Of a stretch of DNA of 57,285 nt, positions 1-8,906 are shown piece by piece (position 1 is the first letter of the stretch; each line of letters starts with the position of its first letter). The notes below the pieces were generated by a model. It saw only the letters and a list, made by a program, of their open reading frames with translations. It was not told the origin of the DNA and did no database searches. The position numbers were made by a program, and so were the translations under genes. The stretch comes from Chloroflexota bacterium (GTDB lineage: Bacteria; Chloroflexota; Anaerolineae; Anaerolineales; Villigracilaceae): assembly GCA_016219545.1 (NCBI GenBank), contig JACRMH010000013.1, forward strand, positions 1 to 57,285. The letters run 5' to 3'.

Positions 1-41
1 TTTTCTTGCTTTTCCGTCCCATTTCGTTTATCTTTTAACAT

Positions 42-102
42 GATAGACCTCCGATTTCGCTGGCTTTCGCAAACTCAGCTTACTTCAGAGGTCTATCTTT
101 TT
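42..102 (+). terminator. Rho-independent-type terminator of a gene left of the window
   Basis: A 10-bp perfect inverted repeat (GATAGACCTC at 42-51, GAGGTCTATC at 88-97) is followed on the plus strand by TTTTT (98-102). The 36-nt loop contains a second small GCTG/CAGC stem. The U-run lies on the plus side, so it probably ends a plus-strand gene whose body is outside the window. Bases 103-158 hold nothing I recognise. Confidence 0.55.
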
Positions 103-158
103 CTACCCCTCATTTCTTAAATTCGGGGTGTGTCATGTTTATTATTTCCAAAATCCAA

Positions 159-785
159 TTACATCTTTGCCAGTAATTCCTTTTTCTTCTCTTTGAATTC
201 TTCCTCGGTGACCACACCCTTCTTGCGGAGTTCCTCCAGCGCGGCGATCAGAGCGGGAATGCTGTCGGGGCGTTGTTGAACGTGACCGCCAGTCCCTTCG
301 TAGCCGAGTTTTTCCTTGGCGTTGAGCATGGCCGTCTTGAACTTGATCGGGTCGCCGATACGTCTGAAGAGATTGACCCCGATCTCACTGGCTGTCAGAA
401 TCTCGACATCGCCGAAATCAAACAGCCTGCCAAAAAAGCTTTGGGTCATTTTGATGTCTGTCACTTTTTCAAGCGATGAATCGATCACATCCTTATTGAA
501 GATGCCGGCGATCTGGATCACGCGGCGGTTGGTAACAATGTACTGGTGGTTATTCCAGGCCGTAATATCCCAGATCATGATGGCAAGCGGGATCAACAAA
601 AGAATGAATCCCCAAGCCGCCAATAGATTAACAAGCACGGTCAAGGCAGACATAGCCGACAGGATGATCAGCGTCACGAAAATTTCGGCGGCAATGGAAC
701 TAAACAGAACAAATCCATGCTGGCGTGTGACCAAAATGATCCTTTCATTTTCGCCCAACATGCTATTGATGTAATCTTTTGCCAT
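159..785 (-). CDS. PH domain membrane protein with SHOCT tail
   Basis: A 208-residue protein. Two hydrophobic segments lie at about residues 27-75. They are followed by a bacterial pleckstrin-homology-like domain (bPH2/YdbS style) at about 80-160, recognisable from the pattern YIVTNRRVIQ...DV...V...FGDVEI. The last ~35 residues form a SHOCT domain (DSIPALIAALEELRKKGVV followed by EEEF...KKELL), a short C-terminal helical module usually found on bacterial envelope or oligomerising proteins. The function is unknown; a cytoplasmic-face membrane-associated role is inferred. It stands alone, separated from the aconitase gene by that gene's terminator. Confidence 0.8.
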   Translation of the reverse strand: MAKDYINSMLGENERIILVTRQHGFVLFSSIAAEIFVTLIILSAMSALTVLVNLLAAWGFILLLIPLAIMIWDITAWNNHQYIVTNRRVIQIAGIFNKDVIDSSLEKVTDIKMTQSFFGRLFDFGDVEILTASEIGVNLFRRIGDPIKFKTAMLNAKEKLGYEGTGGHVQQRPDSIPALIAALEELRKKGVVTEEEFKEKKKELLAKM

Positions 786-832
786 GGTTTTCTCCTTGAG
801 AAGATCAAGATGCTGGTATTGTACTCTTAAAT

Positions 833-874
833 AAAAAATTGACAGTCACCCGCTGCGCGAGGTGACTGTCAATT
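833..874 (-). terminator. Terminator of acnA
   Basis: A 14-bp perfect stem (AATTGACAGTCACC at 837-850 with its complement at 861-874) has a 10-nt loop. On the minus strand it is followed by TTTTTT (complement of 833-838, partly shared with the stem base). It lies 12 bases past the acnA stop codon, the expected position for an intrinsic terminator. Confidence 0.85.
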
Positions 875-885
875 TACTTTTTCTC

Positions 886-3600
886 TTACTTCACCAAATT
901 TCTCAAGACCGTATGCAGGATGCCGCCGTTGCGATAATAATTCACCTCAACGTCGGTATTCAACAACACCGTTGTTTTGAACTCAACAACTTTGCCATCG
1001 GATTTCTTCGCCTTGACCGTGACCTCGCTTTGAGGCTTGATCTTATCGCTCAGTCCTTCGATGGTAAATACTTCGCTTCCATCCAGACCGAGAGATTCAG
1101 CGTTTTGTGCCTGAGTGAATCTCAGCGGAAGCACGCCCATGCCTACGAGGTTCGAGCGATGGATGCGTTCAAATGACTCAGCGATGACGGCTTTCACGCC
1201 TTGCAGCATCGGTCCCTTCGCAGCCCAGTCACGGCTGGAGCCTGTGCCATATTCCTTGCCGGCCAGCACAATGGACGCCACACCCGCATCCTTATATTTC
1301 ATAGCCGCATCGAAGATGGACATTTCTTCAACGTTTAACGTTAAACGTTCAACGTTGAAATATTTCGTCAAGTTGCCTTCCTTCGGCGCGACCATCACAT
1401 TCTTCAAGCGGATATTCGCGAACGTGCCGCGCGCCATCACCAGGTCATTGCCGCGGCGCGTGCCGTATTGATTAAAGTCTTTCGGCTGAACTCCGCGTTC
1501 CTGCAGGAATTTTCCGGCAGGAGAATCAGCGGCGATGTTGCCCGCAGGAGAGATATGATCGGTCGTGATCGAATCACCGAACACGCCCAACACACGCGCA
1601 TCCTTGATGGGTTGAATGGACGGCACATCGAGCGTCAAGGTCTGGAAGTATGGCGGATGATGAATGTAAGTTGATTCCTCGCTCCACTCGAACAGGTCGC
1701 CTTCCTTAACCTTGATTGCCTTCCACATATCGGAGCCGGAGAATACATCTGCATATTTGGACTTGAACATATCGGCGCGGACGTGAGCCGTAATCGCTTC
1801 GCTGACTTCCTGTTGGCTGGGCCACAGGTCTTTGAGATATACAGGCTGATTGTTTTTATCCATACCAAGCGGCTCGTTGACCAGGTCAATATCAACTGTG
1901 CCGGCGAGTGCATAAGCAACAACCAAGGGCGGGGATGCCAGATAGTTAGCCTTCACCAATGGATGCACACGACCTTCAAAGTTGCGGTTACCGGAAATAA
2001 CTGCGGATGCAACCAAGTCACCGCTGGTAACGGCCTTGGCAACTTCACCGGGCAATGGACCGGAGTTACCGATACAGGTTGTGCATCCATAAGCAACGAC
2101 ATTGAAACCAAGCTGCGAAAGCGGCTCGATCAAGCCTGCACTCTTGAGATATTCTGTCACAACCAATGAGCCGGGAGCGAGGGAAGTCTTGACGTAAGGT
2201 TTGACGTTCAGTCCTTTTTCAACCGCCTTCTTGGCGACAAGTCCCGCCGCGATCAACACGGACGGATTGGATGTATTCGTGCAGGATGTAATGGCCGCGA
2301 TCACAACCGCGCCATGCTTCATTTTTTGTGAGCCGCCATTTGTACCGAATGTTGATTCACGATTAAGAGCATCGCCGGAAAGTTCGTAGCCGCGATCCTT
2401 GATCGGGGCAGTGAGAGCCTTTCGGAATGTATCCTTCATATCGGTCAGAGCGACGCGGTCCTGTGGGCGTTTGGGTCCTGCCAAAGATGGGACAACACTT
2501 CCGAGGTCGAGTTCGAGCGTGTCGGTGAATTCCGGTTCGGGAGAATTCGCTTCGCGGAAGAGTCCCTGTGCGCGCATGTAGGCTTCAGTGCGGGCAACTG
2601 TCTCTTCGGAGCGACCAGTTAGACGCATGTAGCGAAGCGTCTCTTCATCCACAGGGAAATATCCCATCGTGGCGCCGTATTCGGGAGCCATGTTTCCAAT
2701 TGTGGCGCGATCAGTCAATGACATTGTGTTCAGACCTTCGCCAAAGAACTCCACAAATTTATCAACGACGCCTTTCTTGCGCAGCATCTGTGTGACGGTG
2801 AGGACGAGGTCGGTGGCAGTGACACCTTCCTTGAGCTTGCCATACAGCTTGAAACCGATGACATCAGGCAGAAGCATATCCATCGGCTGGCCGAGCATGA
2901 CGGCTTCGGCTTCGATGCCGCCCACACCCCAGCCCACAACGCCGAGACCGTTGATCATGGTAGTGTGCGAGTCGGTGCCAACAACTGTATCGGGGAAAGC
3001 GAGCACATCGTTCCCGTCAACTTTGGTCATGACGACTTCAGCGAGATTCTCAAGATTGACCTGATGCACAATGCCGGTCATCGGAGGCACAACGCGGAAA
3101 TTGGTGAATGCCTTTTGTCCCCATTTCAAAAATTCATAACGTTCGCGGTTGCGCTGGAATTCGACTTCCGTATTGCGGTTGAGCGCATCGCCTGTGGCGA
3201 AGAAATCGATCTGCACCGAATGGTCAATGACCAGGTCAACGGGCACGAGCGGATTGATCTTCTTCGGGTCGCCGCCCAAACGCGCAACAGCAGAGCGCAT
3301 GGAGGCGAGGTCAACGACGGCGGGCACGCCCGTGAAATCCTGCATGACAACGCGACCGGGCAAAAATGGAATGCCGGGACGAGCGCCTTTGGGAGTCCAC
3401 GCAGCGATGTTCTTCACATCAGCCTGCGTGATCTCATGGTCATTACATTGACGGAGGGCGGCTTCGAGCACGATACGGATCGAGTAAGGCAGTTTGTTGA
3501 GTTTGGTTAAACCGGCCTTTTCGAGCGCATCGAGGCGGAAGATAACGTATTGTTTATTCCCCACTTTCAATACATCACGGGACTTAAATAGATCTTGCAT
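886..3600 (-). CDS. acnA: Aconitate hydratase AcnA
   Basis: 904 residues, the usual length of the AcnA/IRP-type aconitase, which isomerises citrate and isocitrate in the TCA cycle. The [4Fe-4S] ligands are visible: one Cys in [13 protein letters not shown] (about residue 438) and two in [14 protein letters not shown] (about 504 and 507), matching the spacing in E. coli AcnA. The C-terminal swivelling domain is present ([27 protein letters not shown]). The ATG is preceded by an AAAGGAG ribosome-binding site 8 bases upstream. The gene is last in a minus-strand run secA-add-acnA but is separated from add by a 143-bp spacer with a hairpin repeat. Confidence 0.97.
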   Translation of the reverse strand: MQDLFKSRDVLKVGNKQYVIFRLDALEKAGLTKLNKLPYSIRIVLEAALRQCNDHEITQADVKNIAAWTPKGARPGIPFLPGRVVMQDFTGVPAVVDLASMRSAVARLGGDPKKINPLVPVDLVIDHSVQIDFFATGDALNRNTEVEFQRNRERYEFLKWGQKAFTNFRVVPPMTGIVHQVNLENLAEVVMTKVDGNDVLAFPDTVVGTDSHTTMINGLGVVGWGVGGIEAEAVMLGQPMDMLLPDVIGFKLYGKLKEGVTATDLVLTVTQMLRKKGVVDKFVEFFGEGLNTMSLTDRATIGNMAPEYGATMGYFPVDEETLRYMRLTGRSEETVARTEAYMRAQGLFREANSPEPEFTDTLELDLGSVVPSLAGPKRPQDRVALTDMKDTFRKALTAPIKDRGYELSGDALNRESTFGTNGGSQKMKHGAVVIAAITSCTNTSNPSVLIAAGLVAKKAVEKGLNVKPYVKTSLAPGSLVVTEYLKSAGLIEPLSQLGFNVVAYGCTTCIGNSGPLPGEVAKAVTSGDLVASAVISGNRNFEGRVHPLVKANYLASPPLVVAYALAGTVDIDLVNEPLGMDKNNQPVYLKDLWPSQQEVSEAITAHVRADMFKSKYADVFSGSDMWKAIKVKEGDLFEWSEESTYIHHPPYFQTLTLDVPSIQPIKDARVLGVFGDSITTDHISPAGNIAADSPAGKFLQERGVQPKDFNQYGTRRGNDLVMARGTFANIRLKNVMVAPKEGNLTKYFNVERLTLNVEEMSIFDAAMKYKDAGVASIVLAGKEYGTGSSRDWAAKGPMLQGVKAVIAESFERIHRSNLVGMGVLPLRFTQAQNAESLGLDGSEVFTIEGLSDKIKPQSEVTVKAKKSDGKVVEFKTTVLLNTDVEVNYYRNGGILHTVLRNLVK

Positions 3601-3630
3601 GGTTTTACTCCTTTGGTGATGAGGATTTCC

Positions 3631-3668
3631 GTAGTAACGACTTACCCTCAGGGCTTAGTCGTTACTAC
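3631..3668. repeat. Palindromic intergenic repeat upstream of acnA
   Basis: GTAGTAACGACT (3631-3642) is repeated inverted at 3657-3668 around a 14-nt loop. There is no U-run, so it is not a clear terminator. It resembles REP-like elements found elsewhere in this window. The rest of the add-acnA spacer (3601-3743) shows no other recognised element. Confidence 0.5.
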
Positions 3669-3743
3669 ACTCACACCACAACTTTGTTAAGAACCCAAAG
3701 GAGCGCCTTTGACATCCTTGATTCTGTGTGGTGGAATTTACGA

Positions 3744-4784
3744 TTAAAAAGTCATTTCTTTCTTAAGTAAGGCAGCCAGTTTTGCTTTTTCAACATCATT
3801 TAAAAACGAGGCTTGCGCCGCGTGTTCGACACTTTGTTGTAACTTATCTATTGAAACATTCAATTCTTCACAAACATGTTGATATTCGTGCGAGAGCGTG
3901 ATGCGCGAGACACTGGGGTCATCGGTATTAATGGTCACATTCAAGCCGGCAGCCAACATATCCGGCAGGGGATGTTCCGTCAATGCCTTTACCACGCCGG
4001 ATTGGTAATTGCTTGTCACGCACACTTCAAAGGCTATGTTTCTTTCCTTTGCAAGGGCTACAACCTTCTCATCTTCCATCACACGCACGCCGTGACCGAT
4101 CCTTTCGGCGCCGAGATCCTCGATGGCATTGCGGACATTCTCCGCCGGTCCCCACTCGCCCGCATGGATGGTCACATGCAGCCCAGCTTGTTTAGCTTCC
4201 TTGAAGATCCCTTTAAATGAATCCGATTTAAACTCGGCCTCATTCCCGGCCAAATCCATGCCGACCAATCCATCCTGGATGCGTTCAGCGGCCAGCCAGG
4301 CCACCTGCTCCGCGAGTTCAGAACTCTCATGACGGTTGACCGAAGCGATCAACCCAACTTTGATCCTGCTTTTCTTCGCGGCATCCTGTGCGCTGGTAAT
4401 GACCCAGTCCATCACATCATGCAGGGGGAATCCCTCTGCGCGGCTGAGCGCCACGGGCGTAAAACGCAGTTCAAGGTAGCGGATGTTATCGTTGGCCGCA
4501 TCCTCCACTGCTTCCCGGGTGACGCGGTGGATCACGTCCGGAGATTTATAAAATAGACGCAGGGTTTTGAATTTCTCGAGGAAGTTGCTGAAAGTCATCG
4601 GATCCTGGTCCTGCACCTGCACCAGTCCGCTCAGATTGAACATACCCACGGGAACCGTCACGCCATGTTTTTGGGCAATATCCAGCATGGTCGTTAAACG
4701 CAAAGACCCTTCCAAATGGCGGTGTAATTCCACTTTTGGAAGAACAACGAATTGATTCAATGGAGTGGTCTTTTTGGATACCAT
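3744..4784 (-). CDS. add: Adenosine deaminase
   Basis: A metal-dependent amidohydrolase of the adenosine/adenine deaminase family, hydrolysing adenosine to inosine in purine salvage. Metal and catalytic motifs are in order: ELHRHLEGS (HxH near the N-terminus), HAGEWGPAENV (His and catalytic Glu), RIGHG, and NTDDPSVS (Asp pair). The open frame extends to 4832, but that start would overlap the secA end. The internal Met at 4784 gives 346 residues, starts 14 bp after the secA stop and places the HxH motif at a normal distance. The family's usual CPTSN motif reads CVTSN here. Substrate could be adenosine or a related nucleoside (adenine or aminodeoxyfutalosine deaminases are close relatives); adenosine is the best guess. 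Confidence 0.85.
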   Translation of the reverse strand: MVSKKTTPLNQFVVLPKVELHRHLEGSLRLTTMLDIAQKHGVTVPVGMFNLSGLVQVQDQDPMTFSNFLEKFKTLRLFYKSPDVIHRVTREAVEDAANDNIRYLELRFTPVALSRAEGFPLHDVMDWVITSAQDAAKKSRIKVGLIASVNRHESSELAEQVAWLAAERIQDGLVGMDLAGNEAEFKSDSFKGIFKEAKQAGLHVTIHAGEWGPAENVRNAIEDLGAERIGHGVRVMEDEKVVALAKERNIAFEVCVTSNYQSGVVKALTEHPLPDMLAAGLNVTINTDDPSVSRITLSHEYQHVCEELNVSIDKLQQSVEHAAQASFLNDVEKAKLAALLKKEMTF

Positions 4785-4797
4785 CAGCCTATAGCGT

Positions 4798-7700
4798 TTA
4801 GTGACGCTTTCTTTTCTTCTTATTGCCGGCAATATTCACAGACGCCTCGCTTGGAGCCAACACTTCGCTTTCAGAAGTCTCAATGGCAGTGATCTCCACG
4901 CGCCGCGGCCGCGCCGCAAACGCACGCCCGATCACCAGTCCGCGCACATCTTCGAGCAATTGCTGGAACATTTCAGAAGCACGTCCTTTGTATTGTACCA
5001 GCGGGTCACGTTGGGCGTAAGCCTCAAGGCCGATGGAAATGCGCAGGGCTTCAACTTTCGTCAGATATTCGACCCACAACTCGCTGAAAGCGCTCAACAA
5101 TAAATGACGATGGACTTCATTGAGGACAAATTTCCCGATGGATTCGACCAAAACCGCGCGGTCTGACTCACTGAGGCTTGATGCCGCTTCATTGAGCCGG
5201 CTCTCCCCGAAAGCGATGCGCGCTGCGGGGCCAAAATCCGCCAGTTTGCCGGCGTTCTGATTCAACCGCGCAAACTCGCTCTGTCCCCAGGTGGTGCGTA
5301 AAGTCTCTTCCGCCGACTGGAGGTGGAGCATCACTTCTTCATCTATATCCTTCGCTTCGCGTCCGTCCAGCAATTGGGCTGCAAGGAAAATGTAATTGAA
5401 ACGCGAGTAGATCTGCTTCACTTGTTTATGCGTGCGCTGGTCGAAGGAAGAGCGTGCGCCTTGTGAGAGGGTCAATAACAGACGCAGTCTCGAAGCGTCC
5501 GTGTCCATGGGCTCATGCTGAAGCAAAACATTCAGGTCGCGCTCGATCTGCGCATTAAGTTTTTCGCGTCTATGGATAAAACCTTCACGAGCGGTCTTTA
5601 GAATAACATCGTCGAGTTCATCCCAATCAGCAGGCAATGGATTCGGCCAGGTCAATTGTTCGCCCACGCGGTTTTGGACCGCGCCGATCAAGCGCAAAGC
5701 ATTGAGCATGGTCATTTGCTGAGAGACGAGGTCTTGAATATCTTCCTTCGCCTCTTCAGGGTCATCCGCCAATGCACGGTTGATCTCATTATTGAATCGC
5801 AATTGCAAATGCACCAGTGAGTTGACTTCTTCCTGGATTTTCTGAGGTCGCGGCCGCTCCGCATCTTCCATATCGCGCAATCCCTGGAAGTACGCATCCA
5901 AAGCATCGTCGCGTTCTGCGGTCTGCGCTTCAAAGGATTCGCGCGTTTTCTCCACAAGCGCTTCAACAGCGCGCAAGTTATGAGCCTCTTCAGTTTCAAT
6001 GGCACGGGAGATAAGACCCAGGATGGAAGTTTTCGGGTCACTTGTAATTTGATCGAGAATTAATTTAAATCCATAAGATGGGAATATTCCATCCTGTGCA
6101 TCGAAGGGCGGTTGCACCTGCTCCAGCCATGCGATCAGTTTCCAGGGACCTTCTTCATCGGCAAGCCCAAGTTCCACGCGCTTGGTGACTTCGTTTTGAA
6201 GCATCTCGGCTACATCTTCGCTCAGGTCTTCCTTCTCGAAGATCAAGTCGCGCTGACCGTAGATCTGCGTGCGCTGTTTATTCAGCACGTCATCATATTC
6301 CAGCAAATGTTTGCGGACGTCAAAGTTTGCGCCTTCCACGCGGGTTTGCGAACCTTCGATGATATTGCTGACGATGCGCATCTCGAGCGGAAGCGAATCA
6401 TCCACGCTGAGTCTTTGCATCAGGTTATTCACCTGATCGCCGCCGAACAGACGCATCAGGTCATCTTCGAGCGAGAGATAGAAACGCGAAGAACCCGGGT
6501 CACCCTGACGGGCGGCGCGTCCGCGCAGCTGGTTGTCAATACGGCGTGCTTCATGGCGTTCGGAACCGATCACGTGAAGTCCGCCCAGTTCTTTGACCCT
6601 TTCCATATCCTCGAAATATTGCAGGAAGAGTTTTACCTCGGCGTCATAAATGCCAAAGTTGACCGGGTCAACTTTCAGCAAAGCCTGACGGCGCTCTTCA
6701 AGAGTCATATCAAACGGGTCTTCGTATCCTGATTTACGCAGGACACGATTCGCGGCCGAGATGACTTCCTCCGCCACTTCACCGCCGAGCTTGATATCCA
6801 CACCACGACCGGCCATGTTGGTGGCAATGGTCACCGCACCGAAAGCACCCGCGCCTGCAATGATCTGGGACTCTTCGGTATGCTTGCGTGCATTCAAGAC
6901 GAGATGAGAAACGCCGCCTTGCAGGATCATCTTCAGACGATTGCCCGCGCTTTCAGGCAGGAACAAGAGATCAAGCAAGGTCTTTAAGTTTGCCGGCTCT
7001 TCAGGGTTGATGCTCGCCAGCCCATGCGGCGCAATGAATTTTCTGAGCGCGTCCGGTGTAATTTTTTCAAGAGACTCATTGAACACGGCAAGTTCGGGAA
7101 TGAGGCGTCCGTCTTCTTCGCGGTTGGTGGCTTTCAAGAAAGCATTGCGAACGAGAGTTACCTGCATAAGACGGCGGACAGGTTCTGCCTTGAGCCGCCC
7201 CGAAAGCCGATCGGATGATTCAACGGAAGTAGTACCAACCAGCATGGGTTTGCCAAGCGCGTTGTAGCGGATGATCTCGGTCACGATGGCGCGCAGTTTG
7301 GCTTCCACTGTGCGGAAGATCACATCAGGGTAATCTTTTCGTTTATAGAAGAGCGGATCAGTTTCGCCGGCACGCGCAAAATATGAATAGGTATAACCTT
7401 CATCGTCTTTTGTTTTGATCTCGGTTAACACAGCGCCCTTGCCGTGAGATTGATATTCCAAATTCGGCGGGACGGGCGCGACCTCAAGTTTATAAATCTT
7501 ATTGAATTCTTCCGCTTCGGTCAGCGCGGTACCGGTCATGCCGGCCAACTTTTGATACATGCGGAAATAATTTTGCAATGTGATGGTGGCGTAGGTGACG
7601 TTCTCCGGCTCGACCTTCACGCCTTCCTTCGCTTCCACTGCCTGATGCAAGCCATCGCTCCAACGGCGGCCGGGCATCTGGCGGCCGGTGAATTCATCCA

Positions 7701-8790
7701 CGATGACCACCTTGCCGCCCTGTACCAGATATTCCTTGTTGCGGATGAAGAGGAACTGCGCGCGCAAAGCCTGTTCAAGATAACCGGTGAGTCGGGCCTG
7801 CTCGGGAGTTAAGTCTTCGGGTCTATCGGGATCGAGCAGGGTCGTACCCAAAATAGATTCAACGTGGCTGACGCCGACTTCGGTCAACGAGACGTTGCGA
7901 TCCTTTTCGCTGACTTCATAATCTTCAGTTCTAAGCTGCTTCACCACCTGGGCCATCTTGCCATACCACTCAAGGTCACCCGAAGCGGGACCGGAAATAA
8001 TGAGCGGCGTGCGCGCTTCATCGATCAGCACGTTGTCCACTTCATCGACGATGGCGTAATAATGTCCGCGCTGGACGCGGTCATCGAGGCGCATGGCCAT
8101 GTTATCGCGCAGATAATCAAAACCGAATTCGGAATTCGTGCCATAGGTGACATCCGCACTGTAGGCTTCGACGCGGTCCACCAAACGTAAGTGGTGCTGG
8201 TCCTCATGCGGCGACTCGCGTTCGAAATCCACCATGAAAGCTTTCTTGCCGTTCTCGGTTGCGGCGGCCATTTGAAGCACACCCACCGAGATGCCAAGCG
8301 CATTGAAAATGGGGGCCATCCAGCGCGCATCACGCCGCGCCAGATAGTCATTGACCGTAATAAGATGCACACCGCGCCCGGTCAGTGTGTTGAGATAAAC
8401 AGGCATGGTGGAAACGAGGGTCTTGCCTTCGCCAGTACGCATCTCTGCGATCTGTCCGCTGTGCAATGCCGCGCCGCCGATGATCTGCACATCGTAATGA
8501 CGCAGACCTATCGTGCGTTTGGAAGCCTCACGCACAGCGGCGAATGCCTCAGGCATGATCTCATCCAGAATATCCTGTTCAAACCTCTGGCGGTCTGTCT
8601 CGTCTTCCACGCCTTCTATCGCCTTGGCGACGCGCGCGCGGAATTCATCCGTTTTGGCGCGTAAAGCCTCGTCACTTAATGACACATACTGCGCCTCAAG
8701 CGCATTGACCTGTACAACAAGGCCGGCAAATTGCTCAACTGTCTTTTTGGTGGGGTCACCACTGAATAATTTTACAAAATTCTTTAGCAT
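4798..8790 (-). CDS. secA: Protein translocase ATPase SecA (unusually long)
   Basis: The motor ATPase of the Sec export pathway. Hallmarks: Walker A in MRTGEGKTLVSTM (~117), Walker B region IVDEVDNVLIDEARTPLIIS (~245), GTTSVESSDRLSG (~520), ATNMAGRGVDIKLGG (~650), and GSERHEARRIDNQLRGRAAR with QGDPGSS (~742). At 1330 residues it is about 400 longer than typical SecA. Two expansions are visible. About 85-90 residues are inserted between the GTTSVESS motif and VLNARKHTEES (roughly residues 530-620). A ~450-residue helical C-terminal region replaces the usual short wing and linker. No C-terminal zinc (CxCxSGx8CH) motif is present; the tail is basic (KKKRKRH). It has its own promoter just upstream and is followed by add. 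Confidence 0.95.
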   Translation of the reverse strand: MLKNFVKLFSGDPTKKTVEQFAGLVVQVNALEAQYVSLSDEALRAKTDEFRARVAKAIEGVEDETDRQRFEQDILDEIMPEAFAAVREASKRTIGLRHYDVQIIGGAALHSGQIAEMRTGEGKTLVSTMPVYLNTLTGRGVHLITVNDYLARRDARWMAPIFNALGISVGVLQMAAATENGKKAFMVDFERESPHEDQHHLRLVDRVEAYSADVTYGTNSEFGFDYLRDNMAMRLDDRVQRGHYYAIVDEVDNVLIDEARTPLIISGPASGDLEWYGKMAQVVKQLRTEDYEVSEKDRNVSLTEVGVSHVESILGTTLLDPDRPEDLTPEQARLTGYLEQALRAQFLFIRNKEYLVQGGKVVIVDEFTGRQMPGRRWSDGLHQAVEAKEGVKVEPENVTYATITLQNYFRMYQKLAGMTGTALTEAEEFNKIYKLEVAPVPPNLEYQSHGKGAVLTEIKTKDDEGYTYSYFARAGETDPLFYKRKDYPDVIFRTVEAKLRAIVTEIIRYNALGKPMLVGTTSVESSDRLSGRLKAEPVRRLMQVTLVRNAFLKATNREEDGRLIPELAVFNESLEKITPDALRKFIAPHGLASINPEEPANLKTLLDLLFLPESAGNRLKMILQGGVSHLVLNARKHTEESQIIAGAGAFGAVTIATNMAGRGVDIKLGGEVAEEVISAANRVLRKSGYEDPFDMTLEERRQALLKVDPVNFGIYDAEVKLFLQYFEDMERVKELGGLHVIGSERHEARRIDNQLRGRAARQGDPGSSRFYLSLEDDLMRLFGGDQVNNLMQRLSVDDSLPLEMRIVSNIIEGSQTRVEGANFDVRKHLLEYDDVLNKQRTQIYGQRDLIFEKEDLSEDVAEMLQNEVTKRVELGLADEEGPWKLIAWLEQVQPPFDAQDGIFPSYGFKLILDQITSDPKTSILGLISRAIETEEAHNLRAVEALVEKTRESFEAQTAERDDALDAYFQGLRDMEDAERPRPQKIQEEVNSLVHLQLRFNNEINRALADDPEEAKEDIQDLVSQQMTMLNALRLIGAVQNRVGEQLTWPNPLPADWDELDDVILKTAREGFIHRREKLNAQIERDLNVLLQHEPMDTDASRLRLLLTLSQGARSSFDQRTHKQVKQIYSRFNYIFLAAQLLDGREAKDIDEEVMLHLQSAEETLRTTWGQSEFARLNQNAGKLADFGPAARIAFGESRLNEAASSLSESDRAVLVESIGKFVLNEVHRHLLLSAFSELWVEYLTKVEALRISIGLEAYAQRDPLVQYKGRASEMFQQLLEDVRGLVIGRAFAARPRRVEITAIETSESEVLAPSEASVNIAGNKKKRKRH

Positions 8791-8811
8791 AAGTTCCCTT
8801 TCAAGAACGGG

Positions 8812-8840
8812 ATTATAGCATGGGAGGATTTGAGGAATAT
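8812..8840 (-). promoter_or_regulatory. Extended -10 promoter of secA
   Basis: On the minus strand an extended -10 element TGCTATAAT is seen (TATAAT complement at 8812-8817, TG at 8819-8820), 22 bases before the secA ATG. The 5' UTR would be about 15 nt and includes a GAAAGGGAAC ribosome-binding stretch. No good -35 is visible. The block is 27/28 identical to the promoter of the rmlD-like operon at 15457. Confidence 0.6.
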
Positions 8841-8862
8841 AAGAATATTAGCCTCCAAAAGC

Positions 8863-8893
8863 AACAGGGACACAGCAATGCTGTGTCCCTGTT
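8863..8893 (-). terminator. Terminator of the sugar operon
   Basis: A 13-bp perfect stem (AACAGGGACACAG at 8863-8875 and complement at 8881-8893) with a 5-nt loop lies 14 bases past the stop of the 8907-11051 gene. The minus-strand T-tract is short (TTGCTTTTGG), so termination strength is uncertain. Confidence 0.6.
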
Positions 8894-8906
8894 TACACGA
8901 TAAAAT

